Source: Streptomyces regalis
Lineage (GTDB): Bacteria; Actinomycetota; Actinomycetes; Streptomycetales; Streptomycetaceae
Reading direction: 5' to 3'
Length of the DNA: 21,831 bases
Assembly: GCF_001509475.1 (NCBI RefSeq)
Contig: NZ_LLZG01000033.1
Span: 1-21,831 of the forward strand
Both the position numbers and the translations under genes were made by a program. This document shows positions 1 through 7,407 of the stretch, piece after piece. Position 1 is the first letter of the stretch, and every line of letters begins with the position of its first letter. Below the pieces are notes generated by a model. That model was not told where the DNA came from. It did no database searches and saw only the letters and a list, made by a program, of their open reading frames with translations.

Positions 1-287
1 CACCACCACCAGCACCTGCACATCCGCTGGCACACCCGCCTCTACCAGCTCACCACTGCCAACCCCACCTCACCCCCGGCCCGGCCTCCCCCACCCTGAC
101 CTGCCGGAACCTGATCCCCTACCCCGAGACCCTCACCCTCGCAGCAGCCCTCGACCGCCTGCCGCCGCACCCTCTGACACGCACAGAGCAGAGCGCCTTC
201 CTTCACGACCTGGCCAGCCGCCTCCAACTGCCCCGCCTCGCACCCGCCGACCACGACCTGCTCTGGCAACGTCTGACCACCCGCTGA
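1..287 (+). pseudogene. C-terminal fragment of an unrecognised protein, cut by the window edge
   Basis: The reading frame ending in TGA at 285-287 gives a natural-looking, Leu-rich C-terminus (NLIPYPETLTLAAALDRLP near the middle, ending DLLWQRLTTR). The first about 60 bases look more natural in another frame (HLHIRWHTRLYQL), so a frameshift near base 60-90 is likely. The histidine-rich stretch followed by a YPETLTL motif loosely recalls C-termini of actinobacterial TniQ-like proteins, which are transposition accessory proteins, but this is a weak resemblance. The start lies outside the window, so function cannot be assigned. Confidence 0.3.
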
Positions 288-540
288 ACACCCCCCGGCC
301 GCACCACATCGGTCCGGCACCACGCCGCGTACCTATAGGCGTGCCACTCACCCTGCACAAAAGCCGCCACCTCGCTCAGCTCATTGCGCAACACAAACAG
401 CCAGCTCAACCCAGTTCCGCCCGCCGCCAGACCCTCAATCTCCCGCAAGCCCCACTCCCACAACAGACATACCTCTCAGTACAACTGAGCAACAGCAGGT
501 CACAATCAAGATCAATAAGCAGGCTCACCAGCTACGTCAC
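288..540. other. Intergenic stretch, no recognisable gene
   Basis: This stretch is less GC-rich than its surroundings, especially at about 360-540. Open frames exist on both strands, including an 86-codon minus-strand frame that also covers the preceding fragment. None has a convincing ribosome binding site or a recognisable family. It abuts a truncated acetyltransferase, so it probably contains a recombination junction. Confidence 0.4.
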
Positions 541-714
541 AGGGGAGTCGCGGGGCTCCTCACCCAGGAGGACCTGCGGATCGCTCAAGCGGCGGGGACC
601 CGGACGGTGGATCCGACCTCGCGCCCGGACCGTACGACAGCGAACCGGTTGTCTGAGCGTCTCGGTTTCCAGGCCCGACAGTCGATGGTCTACCGCTTCG
701 CGTTCGACCAGTGA
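541..714 (+). pseudogene. GNAT acetyltransferase, C-terminal remnant
   Basis: Translation from 541 to the TGA at 712-714 gives about 57 residues with the closing pattern of GNAT N-acetyltransferases: a helix ending in AGTRTVDPTSRP, then ANRLSERLGF and a final VYRFAF strand. In intact relatives this is the last third of the fold, where R-x-x-A-N-x-L-Y-x-x-L-G-F forms the final helix and strand. The acetyl-CoA-binding part is missing, and upstream sequence in this frame is unrelated and AT-richer. No start codon or ribosome binding site fits. I read it as a dead 5'-truncated gene. Confidence 0.6.
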
Positions 715-1231
715 GGCGCATGCCGGTCTTCGCGTCCGTTCTTCTCGGGTGGCCTGGACAGGACCCGGCGGGGGGATGAGAGGTCGGTTCTTGAGCAGAG
801 CCAGGCGTACGGTGGCGTGGCCTCTTCCGTCCGGGTCAGCGGCGGCCTGAAGCGACAGGTGGTCGGCACGCTCGCGGCGTCGGCGGCCTGGGCGGCTTCC
901 CGGCCGGTGCACGCCGGGCCCCCGTACTGCTTGGGCTTGTCCGCACGTCAGCGCAACGGTGTGCGGTCGCGGGTGGCCTCGGCCAGGTTGCGGCGCCGAT
1001 GCCATGCGGCCGCCGGACGCAGACGATCCAGGGCCGTGTGGTTGGCACCGCCGGTGATGAGCATGCTGATCACCGACCACATCGGGGTTCCGGCCGGGCT
1101 GGTGCGAAACGGCATCCCACCGCCCCGAGATTCGATCTCTATTGGCGGCTTCGGGTCCGGCATTCTCTGCACGTGCCGGAACTGTGGCTTCCACCACAGC
1201 GAACGTGATCATGTCCTGATGAGATCTCCGG
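715..1231. other. Stretch without a recognisable gene
   Basis: Long open frames occur on both strands, as expected at this GC content, but their translations are Arg/Pro-rich and show no family pattern. The minus strand has a short more natural segment (ending ALDRLRPAAAWHRRRNLAEA, about 960-1080) that could be a gene remnant of unknown origin. No terminator or strong promoter is evident. Confidence 0.4.
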
Positions 1232-2254
1232 ATGCTCGGCTTCCTCCTCCGTCTCCTGCCCTTCTGGGTCCGCGAGCCCCTGCTCATCGCGGTCGGATCC
1301 GTTCTCGGCGTACGCATCATGCATCTCGCCGTCCGCGATCACGACCGGGTCGCGGCCGGTCTCGGCGTGGCGTTCCTCCTGTTCACCGCAGTACGCGTCT
1401 ACGTGGTGGTCCGGGCTTTGCGCGCACGCCGGAACCCGGGTCCGGCAGCCTCCTCGGACGGGGCGACGGTCGATGCAGCCGCCCAAGCCCAGGTACAGGC
1501 TCAGGTCCATGCCCAGACCGGAGCCAAGCCGCGTCCCGGTCCGGACACTTCGGAGAAGGAGCACAACGCATGGGGCCAGGCCGTCGCGGCCGTGGCCCTG
1601 TTCGGGGCACTCGCGGCCGTGCTGTGGGTGGCCCCCCGTGTGATGCCGTCCGACGACAGCACCCCGCAGCCTGCCTCGTGTTCAGGCGGGGAACACGAGG
1701 AACTGCCGAAGGCCTACAAGGAGACGCCCCGGCCGGTGACCGGTGAAGAGCTGTGCAAGGCACTCAACCGGCCAGACCTGGCCAAGCTCCTTGGCACGCC
1801 GGGCGAGACCGCGACCACTGCTTCCGGCACCAGCAACACCGCTCCCCTGACTGATGGGAAGGTCGCCCAGCCGGAGGCCGAGGTCGCGTTCGGCACGTAC
1901 ACCGTGCATGTCTCGGCCACTTACAACAAGCTGTCGACCGACCAGTACGTGAAGCTGATGAAGTACGGGGATGAGAAGGACATCAAGACGCTTGCGGTTC
2001 TCGGCCGGCCCGCAGTCCTCGCCTCGGATCACACCATGAAGTTCGAGATCAGTCTCGGGAGTGGCGGATCCGGCGGGCCGGTCGAACAAGGCCCCCTGGC
2101 CAGGACGCTGACCGTGGCCCTCGACCATCGGGACCGGGGCGGCTACTACGACATCACAGTGTGGAGCACGTCCGGAGCCCTCCCGGATGACAGCGTTCTC
2201 CTCGACATCGCGGAGAAGGTTCTTCAGACGATCCCCGAACGGACTGTTCGATGA
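1232..2254 (+). CDS. DUF6215-type membrane-anchored protein
   Basis: This intact 340-residue protein has two hydrophobic segments near the N-terminus (about residues 16-34 and 41-60), an Ala/Gln low-complexity linker (about 80-97), and a third membrane segment (about 113-134). A soluble C-terminal domain follows from about residue 145. That domain shows the pattern I associate with Streptomyces DUF6215: a Cys after the membrane segment, GEELCKALNRPDLAKLLGTPG, a threonine/serine-rich turn, a TYTVHVSATYNKL strand, and LDIAEKVLQTIPERT at the end. The domain is probably outside the membrane. Function is unknown. The ATG at 1232 has only a weak GAG upstream, so the start could shift slightly. It appears monocistronic. 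Confidence 0.82.
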   Translation: MLGFLLRLLPFWVREPLLIAVGSVLGVRIMHLAVRDHDRVAAGLGVAFLLFTAVRVYVVVRALRARRNPGPAASSDGATVDAAAQAQVQAQVHAQTGAKPRPGPDTSEKEHNAWGQAVAAVALFGALAAVLWVAPRVMPSDDSTPQPASCSGGEHEELPKAYKETPRPVTGEELCKALNRPDLAKLLGTPGETATTASGTSNTAPLTDGKVAQPEAEVAFGTYTVHVSATYNKLSTDQYVKLMKYGDEKDIKTLAVLGRPAVLASDHTMKFEISLGSGGSGGPVEQGPLARTLTVALDHRDRGGYYDITVWSTSGALPDDSVLLDIAEKVLQTIPERTVR

Positions 2255-2324
2255 GGCGTCCAGAGCTCCTCGGCGGCGAATGGAATGGTCCGGTCGCGCT
2301 GCGGACGACGGCATCAGTCCGGTG

Positions 2325-2530
2325 ACGGGATGGGGGCCGCGATCTCCTTGGCCCAGCGCCCGGTCGGCGCCGTGTGCGGCCGAGCGGTCGCCTGGCATCG
2401 ACACTGATGCGTGCCGGGCGACTTCCGGGACGGCGGTAGCGGGGCTGTCGGCTCCGTAGAAGAGAGGGATACCTGCCGGGCTCATCCGGTTGGGGTGTCC
2501 GGCCTGAGTGGGCAACGCGGTTCCCAAGAA
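2325..2530 (-). pseudogene. RES-domain protein remnant (toxin/NAD-degrading family)
   Basis: On the minus strand, about 2527-2420 encodes NRMSPAGIPLFYGADSPATA, close to the signature of RES-domain proteins (R-M-x-P-A-G-I-x-x-F-Y-G-A then T-A-x-x-E-V). RES proteins of toxin-antitoxin systems degrade NAD+. A second piece in another frame at about 2361-2332 reads RWAKEIAAPIPSP, resembling the late RES segment before the YVPTQ motif. The central part between them is missing, no intact frame joins the pieces, and no antitoxin is visible. This is a deleted, frameshifted remnant. Identification rests mainly on the first motif. Confidence 0.5.
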
Positions 2531-2922
2531 GCGGGCGGAACAGCAGAGTTCGGCAGCGTCGTGTGCCCGTGCGCGCCACAGTCGGTGCCCCGCCGACTTT
2601 CCTCCACGAGACCTGCCTGGGGGCTGCGATCGCTGAGCGTCTCGAGGACGGCCGCCACCGAGACGGCCGTGCTTGGCCGTCTTGGGCGTTGAAGTCGTGG
2701 ATCACACTGAACGCGCCGATGGGGAATGGACCCGAGCAGCACATCGCGGTGTACAGCGGTACATGCCGCGACCGGCAACGTTCGCCTTGTCTCGACGGAG
2801 TCCGAATCGGTGATCGAGCCGTCGACATGTGCGGCTGGTTCTCGCTCCCGACCGGACAAGGCCAGGATCACGGTAGATCCCGACATCAACAGCCAGCCGG
2901 CTACGACCTCGAAGGTCCCCGA
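2531..2922. other. Stretch without a supported gene
   Basis: Between the RES remnant and the phosphotransferase gene I see no frame on either strand with a recognisable product or good ribosome binding site. The 5' part of the degraded RES gene would be expected here on the minus strand, but I could not recognise it. Confidence 0.35.
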
Positions 2923-3774
2923 TCAGCCTTGGATTCCCAGGCCGTTGCGATCCAGCGCTGTTCGGATTTGGCTGAGCCACTCTGTGCCCAGCCGGCGCCC
3001 GTTCGGGAGTTGGTCGTCTCGATCCCAGCGCCACGTCGTGATCATCGCCAGCACGAGGATCCGGCACTCGCGCAGCAAGTCGCAATCGACACCCGGATAG
3101 TGCTCGCCGACTTCTTCCGGCGCATGGGCGAGGTCGAATGCGACGGGCCCACGGCAACACGTCTCAAGGTCTATGAACAGCAGCCCGTTCTTCGTGTTGA
3201 GTACGTTTCCCGGGTGGGGCTCGCCGTGCAGCAGTTGTTCGGCGCCGCCGCGCTCGCCGATCACTCGTCTCAGGCTTCGTAGCGTGTCGCCGAGCAGTTC
3301 CCGGTCCGCGTCGGCGAGCGCCGGAGTCTGGTCGCGGTTCGCCAGGAGCTGTTGAGCCTGCTCGACTCGATCCGTGAATCGCGGCGTCGGAACATCGAGC
3401 TGGCGCATGCCGGCATGCAGCCGCTCGAGCGTATGGGCGTAGTCGGCTGGTGAGACCTCTCGAGGTGTCACGGGTTCGTAGTAGGTCCACAGCGTGACCA
3501 CGAAGCCATCACGCTCATAGGCGCGTGGCTCCACTCGAGGCTCGAGAGCAGCCACAGGGCACCCGGATTCGGCGAGTCGCTGAGCAAGCTCGATTTCGAA
3601 CTGTGCGACCTGATGCGCTGCAGGTGCCACGCGGGCCAGGACGTCGCAAGGCAGCAGACGCAGAGTGAGCTTGTTCGAGTCATGAAGAACGATCGCGTCG
3701 TCGACTGTCAGGCCAAGTGATGAGGCGGTCGACATGGCCGCGGCCACCGCACGCGGGACCTCTGACGCCTGCAT
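2923..3774 (-). CDS. Aminoglycoside phosphotransferase (APH)-family kinase
   Basis: This 283-residue protein has the C-terminal catalytic lobe of the APH/choline-kinase-like fold. The catalytic-loop motif is HGEPHPGN (residues about 183-190), followed by the metal-binding segment LLFIDLETCCRGP (about 199-211) and FDLAHAP. The usual catalytic Asp of HGD-x4-N is Glu here; as far as I know this HGEPHPGN variant is shared by many actinobacterial relatives, so it need not mean inactivity. Substrate is unknown and resistance cannot be inferred. The frame is open further upstream, but ATG at 3774 is preferred because an AGGGAGAGG purine tract lies just upstream and homology-like sequence begins there. 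The gene stands alone. Confidence 0.82.
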   Translation of the reverse strand: MQASEVPRAVAAAMSTASSLGLTVDDAIVLHDSNKLTLRLLPCDVLARVAPAAHQVAQFEIELAQRLAESGCPVAALEPRVEPRAYERDGFVVTLWTYYEPVTPREVSPADYAHTLERLHAGMRQLDVPTPRFTDRVEQAQQLLANRDQTPALADADRELLGDTLRSLRRVIGERGGAEQLLHGEPHPGNVLNTKNGLLFIDLETCCRGPVAFDLAHAPEEVGEHYPGVDCDLLRECRILVLAMITTWRWDRDDQLPNGRRLGTEWLSQIRTALDRNGLGIQG

Positions 3775-4186
3775 CGTCGCCCGGCCCCTCTCCCTTGAGT
3801 GCTGACACAAGCTCCAAGCGGTGCAATCTGCGCACCATACCAAGTTGTCGATGGAGAGCCGCGGTTGCGCGATGGACAGGGCGCGACTGAATCGGCGATC
3901 TGCCACTTCGGCTGCTCAGCCATCAACCGTCAAACGACGCAAACGATTCCGGTCGCGGCACCCTGCCGGGCGGGTGGGCGGCGAACCCTGCGGAACAGGT
4001 TTGCTCTGTGACGAGGCTTCGCGGCCTACGCTGCACTGGTACGCCCGGATCCGTGGTTACATTCCGTAGCGAGGAGGGTGCTACAGAACCGCTCCCCTGG
4101 ACCCGCTTTTGGAGTGCCGCCTTCCCGTGTAGCGGGCTGGGCTCTTGCAAGGTCACAGTGGAAGGCCAGACGGAACGTCCGTTTCC

Positions 4187-4297
4187 CTAGTAAAAGCAAT
4201 CGAAAGCCGCATGGGAAACAGCCGGCAACCTCGCCCCCTCGCCACTCCCAGCGTCCTCCACGGCCACCTGGTCCTTGATCGTCTTCACGTTGCCCAC
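4187..4297 (-). CDS. Candidate 36-residue peptide (speculative)
   Basis: A GTG-initiated frame encodes a 36-residue peptide with a charged N-terminal half (VKTIKDQVAVEDAG) and a C-terminal part rich in Ser, Ala and aromatic residues, ending FDCFY. The amino-acid make-up is more natural than surrounding spurious frames. There is no good ribosome binding site, and its stop codon overlaps an inverted-repeat arm. It could be a gene remnant or a small peptide gene; there are no modification enzymes nearby. Conservation in other genomes would be needed to accept it. Confidence 0.18.
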   Translation of the reverse strand: MGNVKTIKDQVAVEDAGSGEGARLPAVSHAAFDCFY

Positions 4298-4559
4298 ATG
4301 ACCCGTGGATGACTACGCCCCTCATAGCTGCCATGAGCTACTCCTGGAGATCGGCGCCTCATCGCCGCCGGGCACGATGAAGGGCTGCCCCGCAGTTCAT
4401 TGCACCGGTCGGGCCACCAGAACCCACCCCCACGGGCCGCTCGCGGCCGCCTCTCCCGCCGCGCCGCAACGGCTCTCTGGCGACGGGATCCGATCGGGCG
4501 ATCCCTTCCACGAACGGCTCGTCCGATTGCAGACAGCGGAACGTCAACTTAGCGTCAAG

Positions 4560-4577
4560 TATCGGATTTATCCGATA
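4560..4577. promoter_or_regulatory. Perfect palindrome, probable operator of the Gln-rich/pseudo-subtilase pair
   Basis: TATCGGA (4560-4566) and TCCGATA (4571-4577) form a perfect 7-bp inverted repeat around TTTA, 53 bases upstream of the chosen ATG at 4631. Size, symmetry and AT-rich centre fit a binding site for a dimeric repressor or activator. The loop is too short and the stem too AT-rich for a terminator in this GC context. No regulator gene lies beside it, and I do not recognise the site as belonging to a known family. Confidence 0.4.
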
Positions 4578-4630
4578 AAGCAGGCGCAGCCCCTTGCGTT
4601 GGCATTCTCATGGCATCGAACGGAGCATTC

Positions 4631-5107
4631 ATGTCGGTGATGACCGGTACTCAACCCCTCCAGCAGTACGGCTCGCAGTTCGGCGGGCAGCAGCTGGCCG
4701 GCCCGCAGCAGATCGCCCAGGTGGTCCAGCAGACCATCCAGCAGGCGTGTCAGCAGACGGCCCAGCAGGTCGCGCAGCAGGTGCAGCAGACGTTCCAGCA
4801 GATCCAGCAGATCCAGCAGCAGCTGCAGCAGCGGCCTGACCTGGCCCAGCAGGCGCACCCGTACCTGGCCCTCACGCTGCACCGCGCGCTGTCCGGTGCC
4901 GTCCGCCACGCCGTGGAGCAGTCCGTGCAGCAGGCGCTGCCGAACGCGATCATGACGCTGCTCCAGCAGAGCCAGCAGGGCGTCCAGGCCCAGCAGCCGT
5001 GGGGTGGCGGGTACGGCCCGCAGTCGTTCGGTCAGCAGGTCCCGCAGTACCAGCAGCCCGGCTTCGGGTTCGGCCAGATGGGTGGTCAGGCCTTCGGTAT
5101 CGGCTGA
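4631..5107 (+). CDS. Glutamine-rich helical protein, partner of the pseudo-subtilase
   Basis: This 158-residue protein contains about 50 glutamines. Residues about 25-68 repeat a near four-residue pattern of one or two hydrophobic or small residues followed by QQ (VVQQTIQQACQQ and onward), predicting a long amphipathic helix or coiled coil. A less Gln-rich, hydrophobic helical segment follows (HPYLALTLHRALSGAV to IMTLL, about 77-111). The tail is rich in Gly, Phe, Tyr, Gln and Pro (YGPQSFGQQ, PGFGFGQMGG), like low-complexity assembly-prone segments. There is no signal peptide or membrane anchor. The start at 4631 is chosen over the in-frame ATG at 4610 because GGAG lies five bases upstream. 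The next gene follows after a 125-base gap. Function is unknown; self-assembly is an inference from composition. Confidence 0.82.
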   Translation: MSVMTGTQPLQQYGSQFGGQQLAGPQQIAQVVQQTIQQACQQTAQQVAQQVQQTFQQIQQIQQQLQQRPDLAQQAHPYLALTLHRALSGAVRHAVEQSVQQALPNAIMTLLQQSQQGVQAQQPWGGGYGPQSFGQQVPQYQQPGFGFGQMGGQAFGIG

Positions 5108-5122
5108 CATCCGGCGGCGCGC

Positions 5123-5163
5123 GATGCGGTGTGCCCGGGAGTGGTTCCCGGGCACACCGCATC
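5123..5163 (+). terminator. Strong GC hairpin between the Gln-rich gene and the pseudo-subtilase gene
   Basis: Arms 5123-5140 and 5146-5163 are perfectly complementary over 18 bp around the loop GTGGT. There is no T-run, but such hairpins commonly act as actinobacterial terminators or as 3'-end stabilisers. It lies 16 bases after the Gln-rich stop codon. It may make the first gene more strongly expressed than the second by partial termination. Confidence 0.7.
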
Positions 5164-5232
5164 ACCGTGGAAGCGCGAGCCGCCTCGGCAGCACAAGGAC
5201 GACGACGTTGGCGTGGTGAAGGTGGAGACGTA

Positions 5233-6969
5233 ATGGTCAAGGGAAGGCCCGGAAACAACCGCGAGAGCGGGCCCGAAGGCGCGGGGGCCGGCGGCCCGGC
5301 ACCTGAGGGCAAGGATGAGGCGCCGTACAAGAAGGGCGCGCCGTCGCCGATCGCGGTGCAGCCGCGCCGGGAGCGGTACATGGTGACACCGCTGCCACAG
5401 CATCTGCTCCCGCCAGGAGTGCCTGAATCGAGTATGGACGCGGTATGTGACCGGCTGGAGCGCATGCCCGAGGTCAAGGTGACCCGCAGGCTCCGGCCAT
5501 CGGAGAAGCTGCGGTCGGCCGGGCTGGCCGCCTCCTGCCCGGAGATCGCGGTCGTCGAGGCGCCCGAGGCTCAGCTGCCGGCGATGCGGACGCTGCATGT
5601 GCACATCGAGCCGGACCTGCCGTTGTCCGATACCGGGCCGGCGGCCGCGCCAGCCGCGGGATTCCTGCCGCCGCGCGATCCAGGGCTGATCATGCCGCTG
5701 GAGCAACCTGTGGAGATCTCCCTGCGCGTCTGCGGCCCGGAGAACGAACCGCTGGCCGGCGCGGGTGTGTTCCTGGTCGGGTCGTCATGGCCGGGCCAAG
5801 GCGTCACCGCGGCCGACGGGACGGTCACCGTCACGCTGGCCACGGAGACCGTGGAGTCCATTCAGTCCCTGTACGTCCGGCCCGCGGGCGGCTACGCCGA
5901 CCGCTGGATCCATCGCCCCGATCTGTCACCGACCCAGGAGAACCTCGTCACCCTCACGCCGCTGTCCAAGGTGTATCCGGGGCTGGAGGAGAGACAGGCG
6001 TACGGCTGGGGCCAGCAGGCCATGCGGCTGGACCGGCTGCCTCCCACGTTCCGCGCCTTCGGGATCAAGGTCGGGCTCATCGGTTCGGGTGTCGCCACCG
6101 AGCATCCCGATCTCAAGCAGCGGGTCAACTCCGGGATCGACGTCGTCTGCCGTACGGAGGAAGGCTGGGCCTACGACACGGTGGGCACCGGTACCCACGC
6201 GGCGGGCGTCATCGCCGGGGCAGACACCGGCAAGGGGGTCATCGGCACCGCGGTCGACGCCGAGATCGAGGTCTGCCAGGTGCTGCCCGGCGGCTGCTTC
6301 AGCGACCTGATCGCCGCCCTGGACCACTGCATCGAACACGAAATCGACATCGCACATATCGCCGTGGCGACGCCGTACCCATCGCCGCTGGTCTCCCGCA
6401 AACTGGCCGACGCCAATGCCGCCGGTATCGCCTGCGTGGCCCCGGCGGGCGACTCGGGCGGACCGGTCTGCTTCCCCGGCTCGCTGCCCACCGTCTTCAC
6501 TGTGGGTGCGCTCGGCGTCTTCGGGTCCTTCCCGCCGGACACCTCCCAGGCCACCCATGTGGGTCCCCAGCTGACGCCGGAAGGGCTGTTCGCCGCGCCG
6601 TTCAGCTGTTACGGCCCCGGAGTCGACGCGTCCGCCCCTGGGGTAGCCGTCCTGTCCTGCTCCCCGCAGGGCGGATACACGGCGATCGACGGCACCGGCA
6701 CGGCCTCGGCCCACATCGCCGGCCTGGCTGCCCTCGTCCTCGCGCACCACGAGGACTTCCACAGCCAACTGCTGCCGCGCGGGCCGGGCCGGGTGCGGCA
6801 CCTGTTCGAGATCATCGCTGCCAGCTGCCGTCCGCTGGCCGCCCCGGGCACCATGGAGGCAGCGCGCGTCGGACGCGGCCTGCCCGACGCCCTCACCGCC
6901 CTCGGCTTGGCCCCTGGAGTGCACCTCGCTCCGGCCCTGACCCCCTACGCCCCGACTCTGGCCGGTTAA
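5233..6969 (+). CDS. Catalytically degenerate subtilisin-fold (S8) protein, pseudo-subtilase
   Basis: This 578-residue protein has a charged, Gly/Pro-rich N-terminus, a helical segment (about residues 50-110), a predicted beta-sandwich (about 157-243, ISLRVCG to YVRPAGG), and a peptidase S8 fold (about 255-560). The fold is clear: VGLIGSGVATEHPDL, GTGTHAAGVIAG, CVAPAGDSGGP and GTGTASAHIAGLAALV match the four canonical S8 blocks. However, the catalytic Asp is Gly284, the nucleophilic Ser is Gly489 and the oxyanion Asn is Asp407; only His322 remains. The frame is intact and the fold conserved, so this looks like a selected pseudoenzyme, not decay. No signal peptide is seen, so it is probably cytoplasmic. 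ATG 5233 has GGAG five bases upstream; the longer upstream frame runs through the hairpin and is rejected. A binding or scaffold role with the Gln-rich protein is inferred. Confidence 0.88.
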   Translation: MVKGRPGNNRESGPEGAGAGGPAPEGKDEAPYKKGAPSPIAVQPRRERYMVTPLPQHLLPPGVPESSMDAVCDRLERMPEVKVTRRLRPSEKLRSAGLAASCPEIAVVEAPEAQLPAMRTLHVHIEPDLPLSDTGPAAAPAAGFLPPRDPGLIMPLEQPVEISLRVCGPENEPLAGAGVFLVGSSWPGQGVTAADGTVTVTLATETVESIQSLYVRPAGGYADRWIHRPDLSPTQENLVTLTPLSKVYPGLEERQAYGWGQQAMRLDRLPPTFRAFGIKVGLIGSGVATEHPDLKQRVNSGIDVVCRTEEGWAYDTVGTGTHAAGVIAGADTGKGVIGTAVDAEIEVCQVLPGGCFSDLIAALDHCIEHEIDIAHIAVATPYPSPLVSRKLADANAAGIACVAPAGDSGGPVCFPGSLPTVFTVGALGVFGSFPPDTSQATHVGPQLTPEGLFAAPFSCYGPGVDASAPGVAVLSCSPQGGYTAIDGTGTASAHIAGLAALVLAHHEDFHSQLLPRGPGRVRHLFEIIAASCRPLAAPGTMEAARVGRGLPDALTALGLAPGVHLAPALTPYAPTLAG

Positions 6970-6992
6970 GGCCCTCCACAGCAAGATCCCCA

Positions 6993-7028
6993 GAACGGCA
7001 CCCCGACACGAAGGGAGGGGTGCCGTTC
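6993..7028 (+). terminator. Terminator after the pseudo-subtilase gene
   Basis: A perfect 12-bp stem (6993-7004 with 7017-7028, GAACGGCACCCC arm) around a 12-base loop starts 23 bases after the stop codon. It closes the two-gene unit. Confidence 0.75.
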
Positions 7029-7407
7029 AACGCATAGCCTCGGAACGGCGGGGGTGCCGGTCGGCGCGCAGCCGGATGAGCGGATCGGCGATGGCCCATC
7101 GGGATGGCCGAAGTCGTGCACCGAGGCGACCTCGGCCGCCGGTTGCGCCAGTTGCGCCAGGCAGACATCGTGATGCCGTGCCGGGCGCGGCTGCCAACCG
7201 GTTCGGTCCGCCCTAGCATGGAACGCAGGGCAGGACAGAGAAGCCACCCGCGTGCACCTGTGCGCGCATGCTGTACGGCACCGGGCAGGTGCCGCCCCCG
7301 CCCCTTCTGAACGGGCTGCCCGTTCGCAGAGCCGAACACCGCCCGCACGGAGGCGCGGCAACCCCGGAAGCGCATGGGCCCCACGGGAAACCGGAAGGGG
7401 AAGACCG
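7029..7407. other. Upstream region of the DUF2267 gene, no supported gene
   Basis: No frame here has a recognisable product. A short frame beginning MAEVVHRGDLGRRLRQLRQ (about 7104) could be a gene remnant. A small symmetric hairpin (GAACGGG at 7309-7315, CCCGTTC at 7319-7325) may be an operator or attenuator for the downstream gene. The segment around 7195-7220 contains a TAGCAT hexamer that could be a -10 element, without a clear -35. Confidence 0.35.

Larger units (their letters stand above)
3775..4630. other. Long intergenic region upstream of the Gln-rich gene
   Basis: This 850-base stretch has no convincing protein gene. It holds a separated inverted repeat (GTTTCCC at 4181-4187 and GGGAAAC at 4213-4219), a small candidate peptide frame on the minus strand (4187-4297), and the perfect palindrome at 4560-4577. 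The last 100 bases are the likely promoter/operator region for the downstream gene pair. The rest shows only spurious frames. Confidence 0.45.

Noticed and set aside
532..1320. A 262-codon minus-strand frame.
   Set aside because: Its translation is Arg/Pro/His-rich without motifs and overlaps the GNAT remnant on the other strand, which has clear family residues.
1682..2154. A long minus-strand frame opposite the DUF6215 gene.
   Set aside because: It is a mirror of the G/C third-position bias; only its 5' portion beyond 2325 shows family-like (RES) sequence.
4999..5232. The pseudo-subtilase frame is open upstream to 4999, giving 656 codons.
   Set aside because: The extra part overlaps the Gln-rich gene and the 18-bp hairpin, has Arg-rich spurious composition, and ATG 5233 has a well-placed GGAG.
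4631..6969. Cyanobactin-like precursor plus S8 maturation protease.
   Set aside because: The small protein has no leader/core layout or recognition sequences, and the S8 protein lacks the catalytic Asp and Ser.
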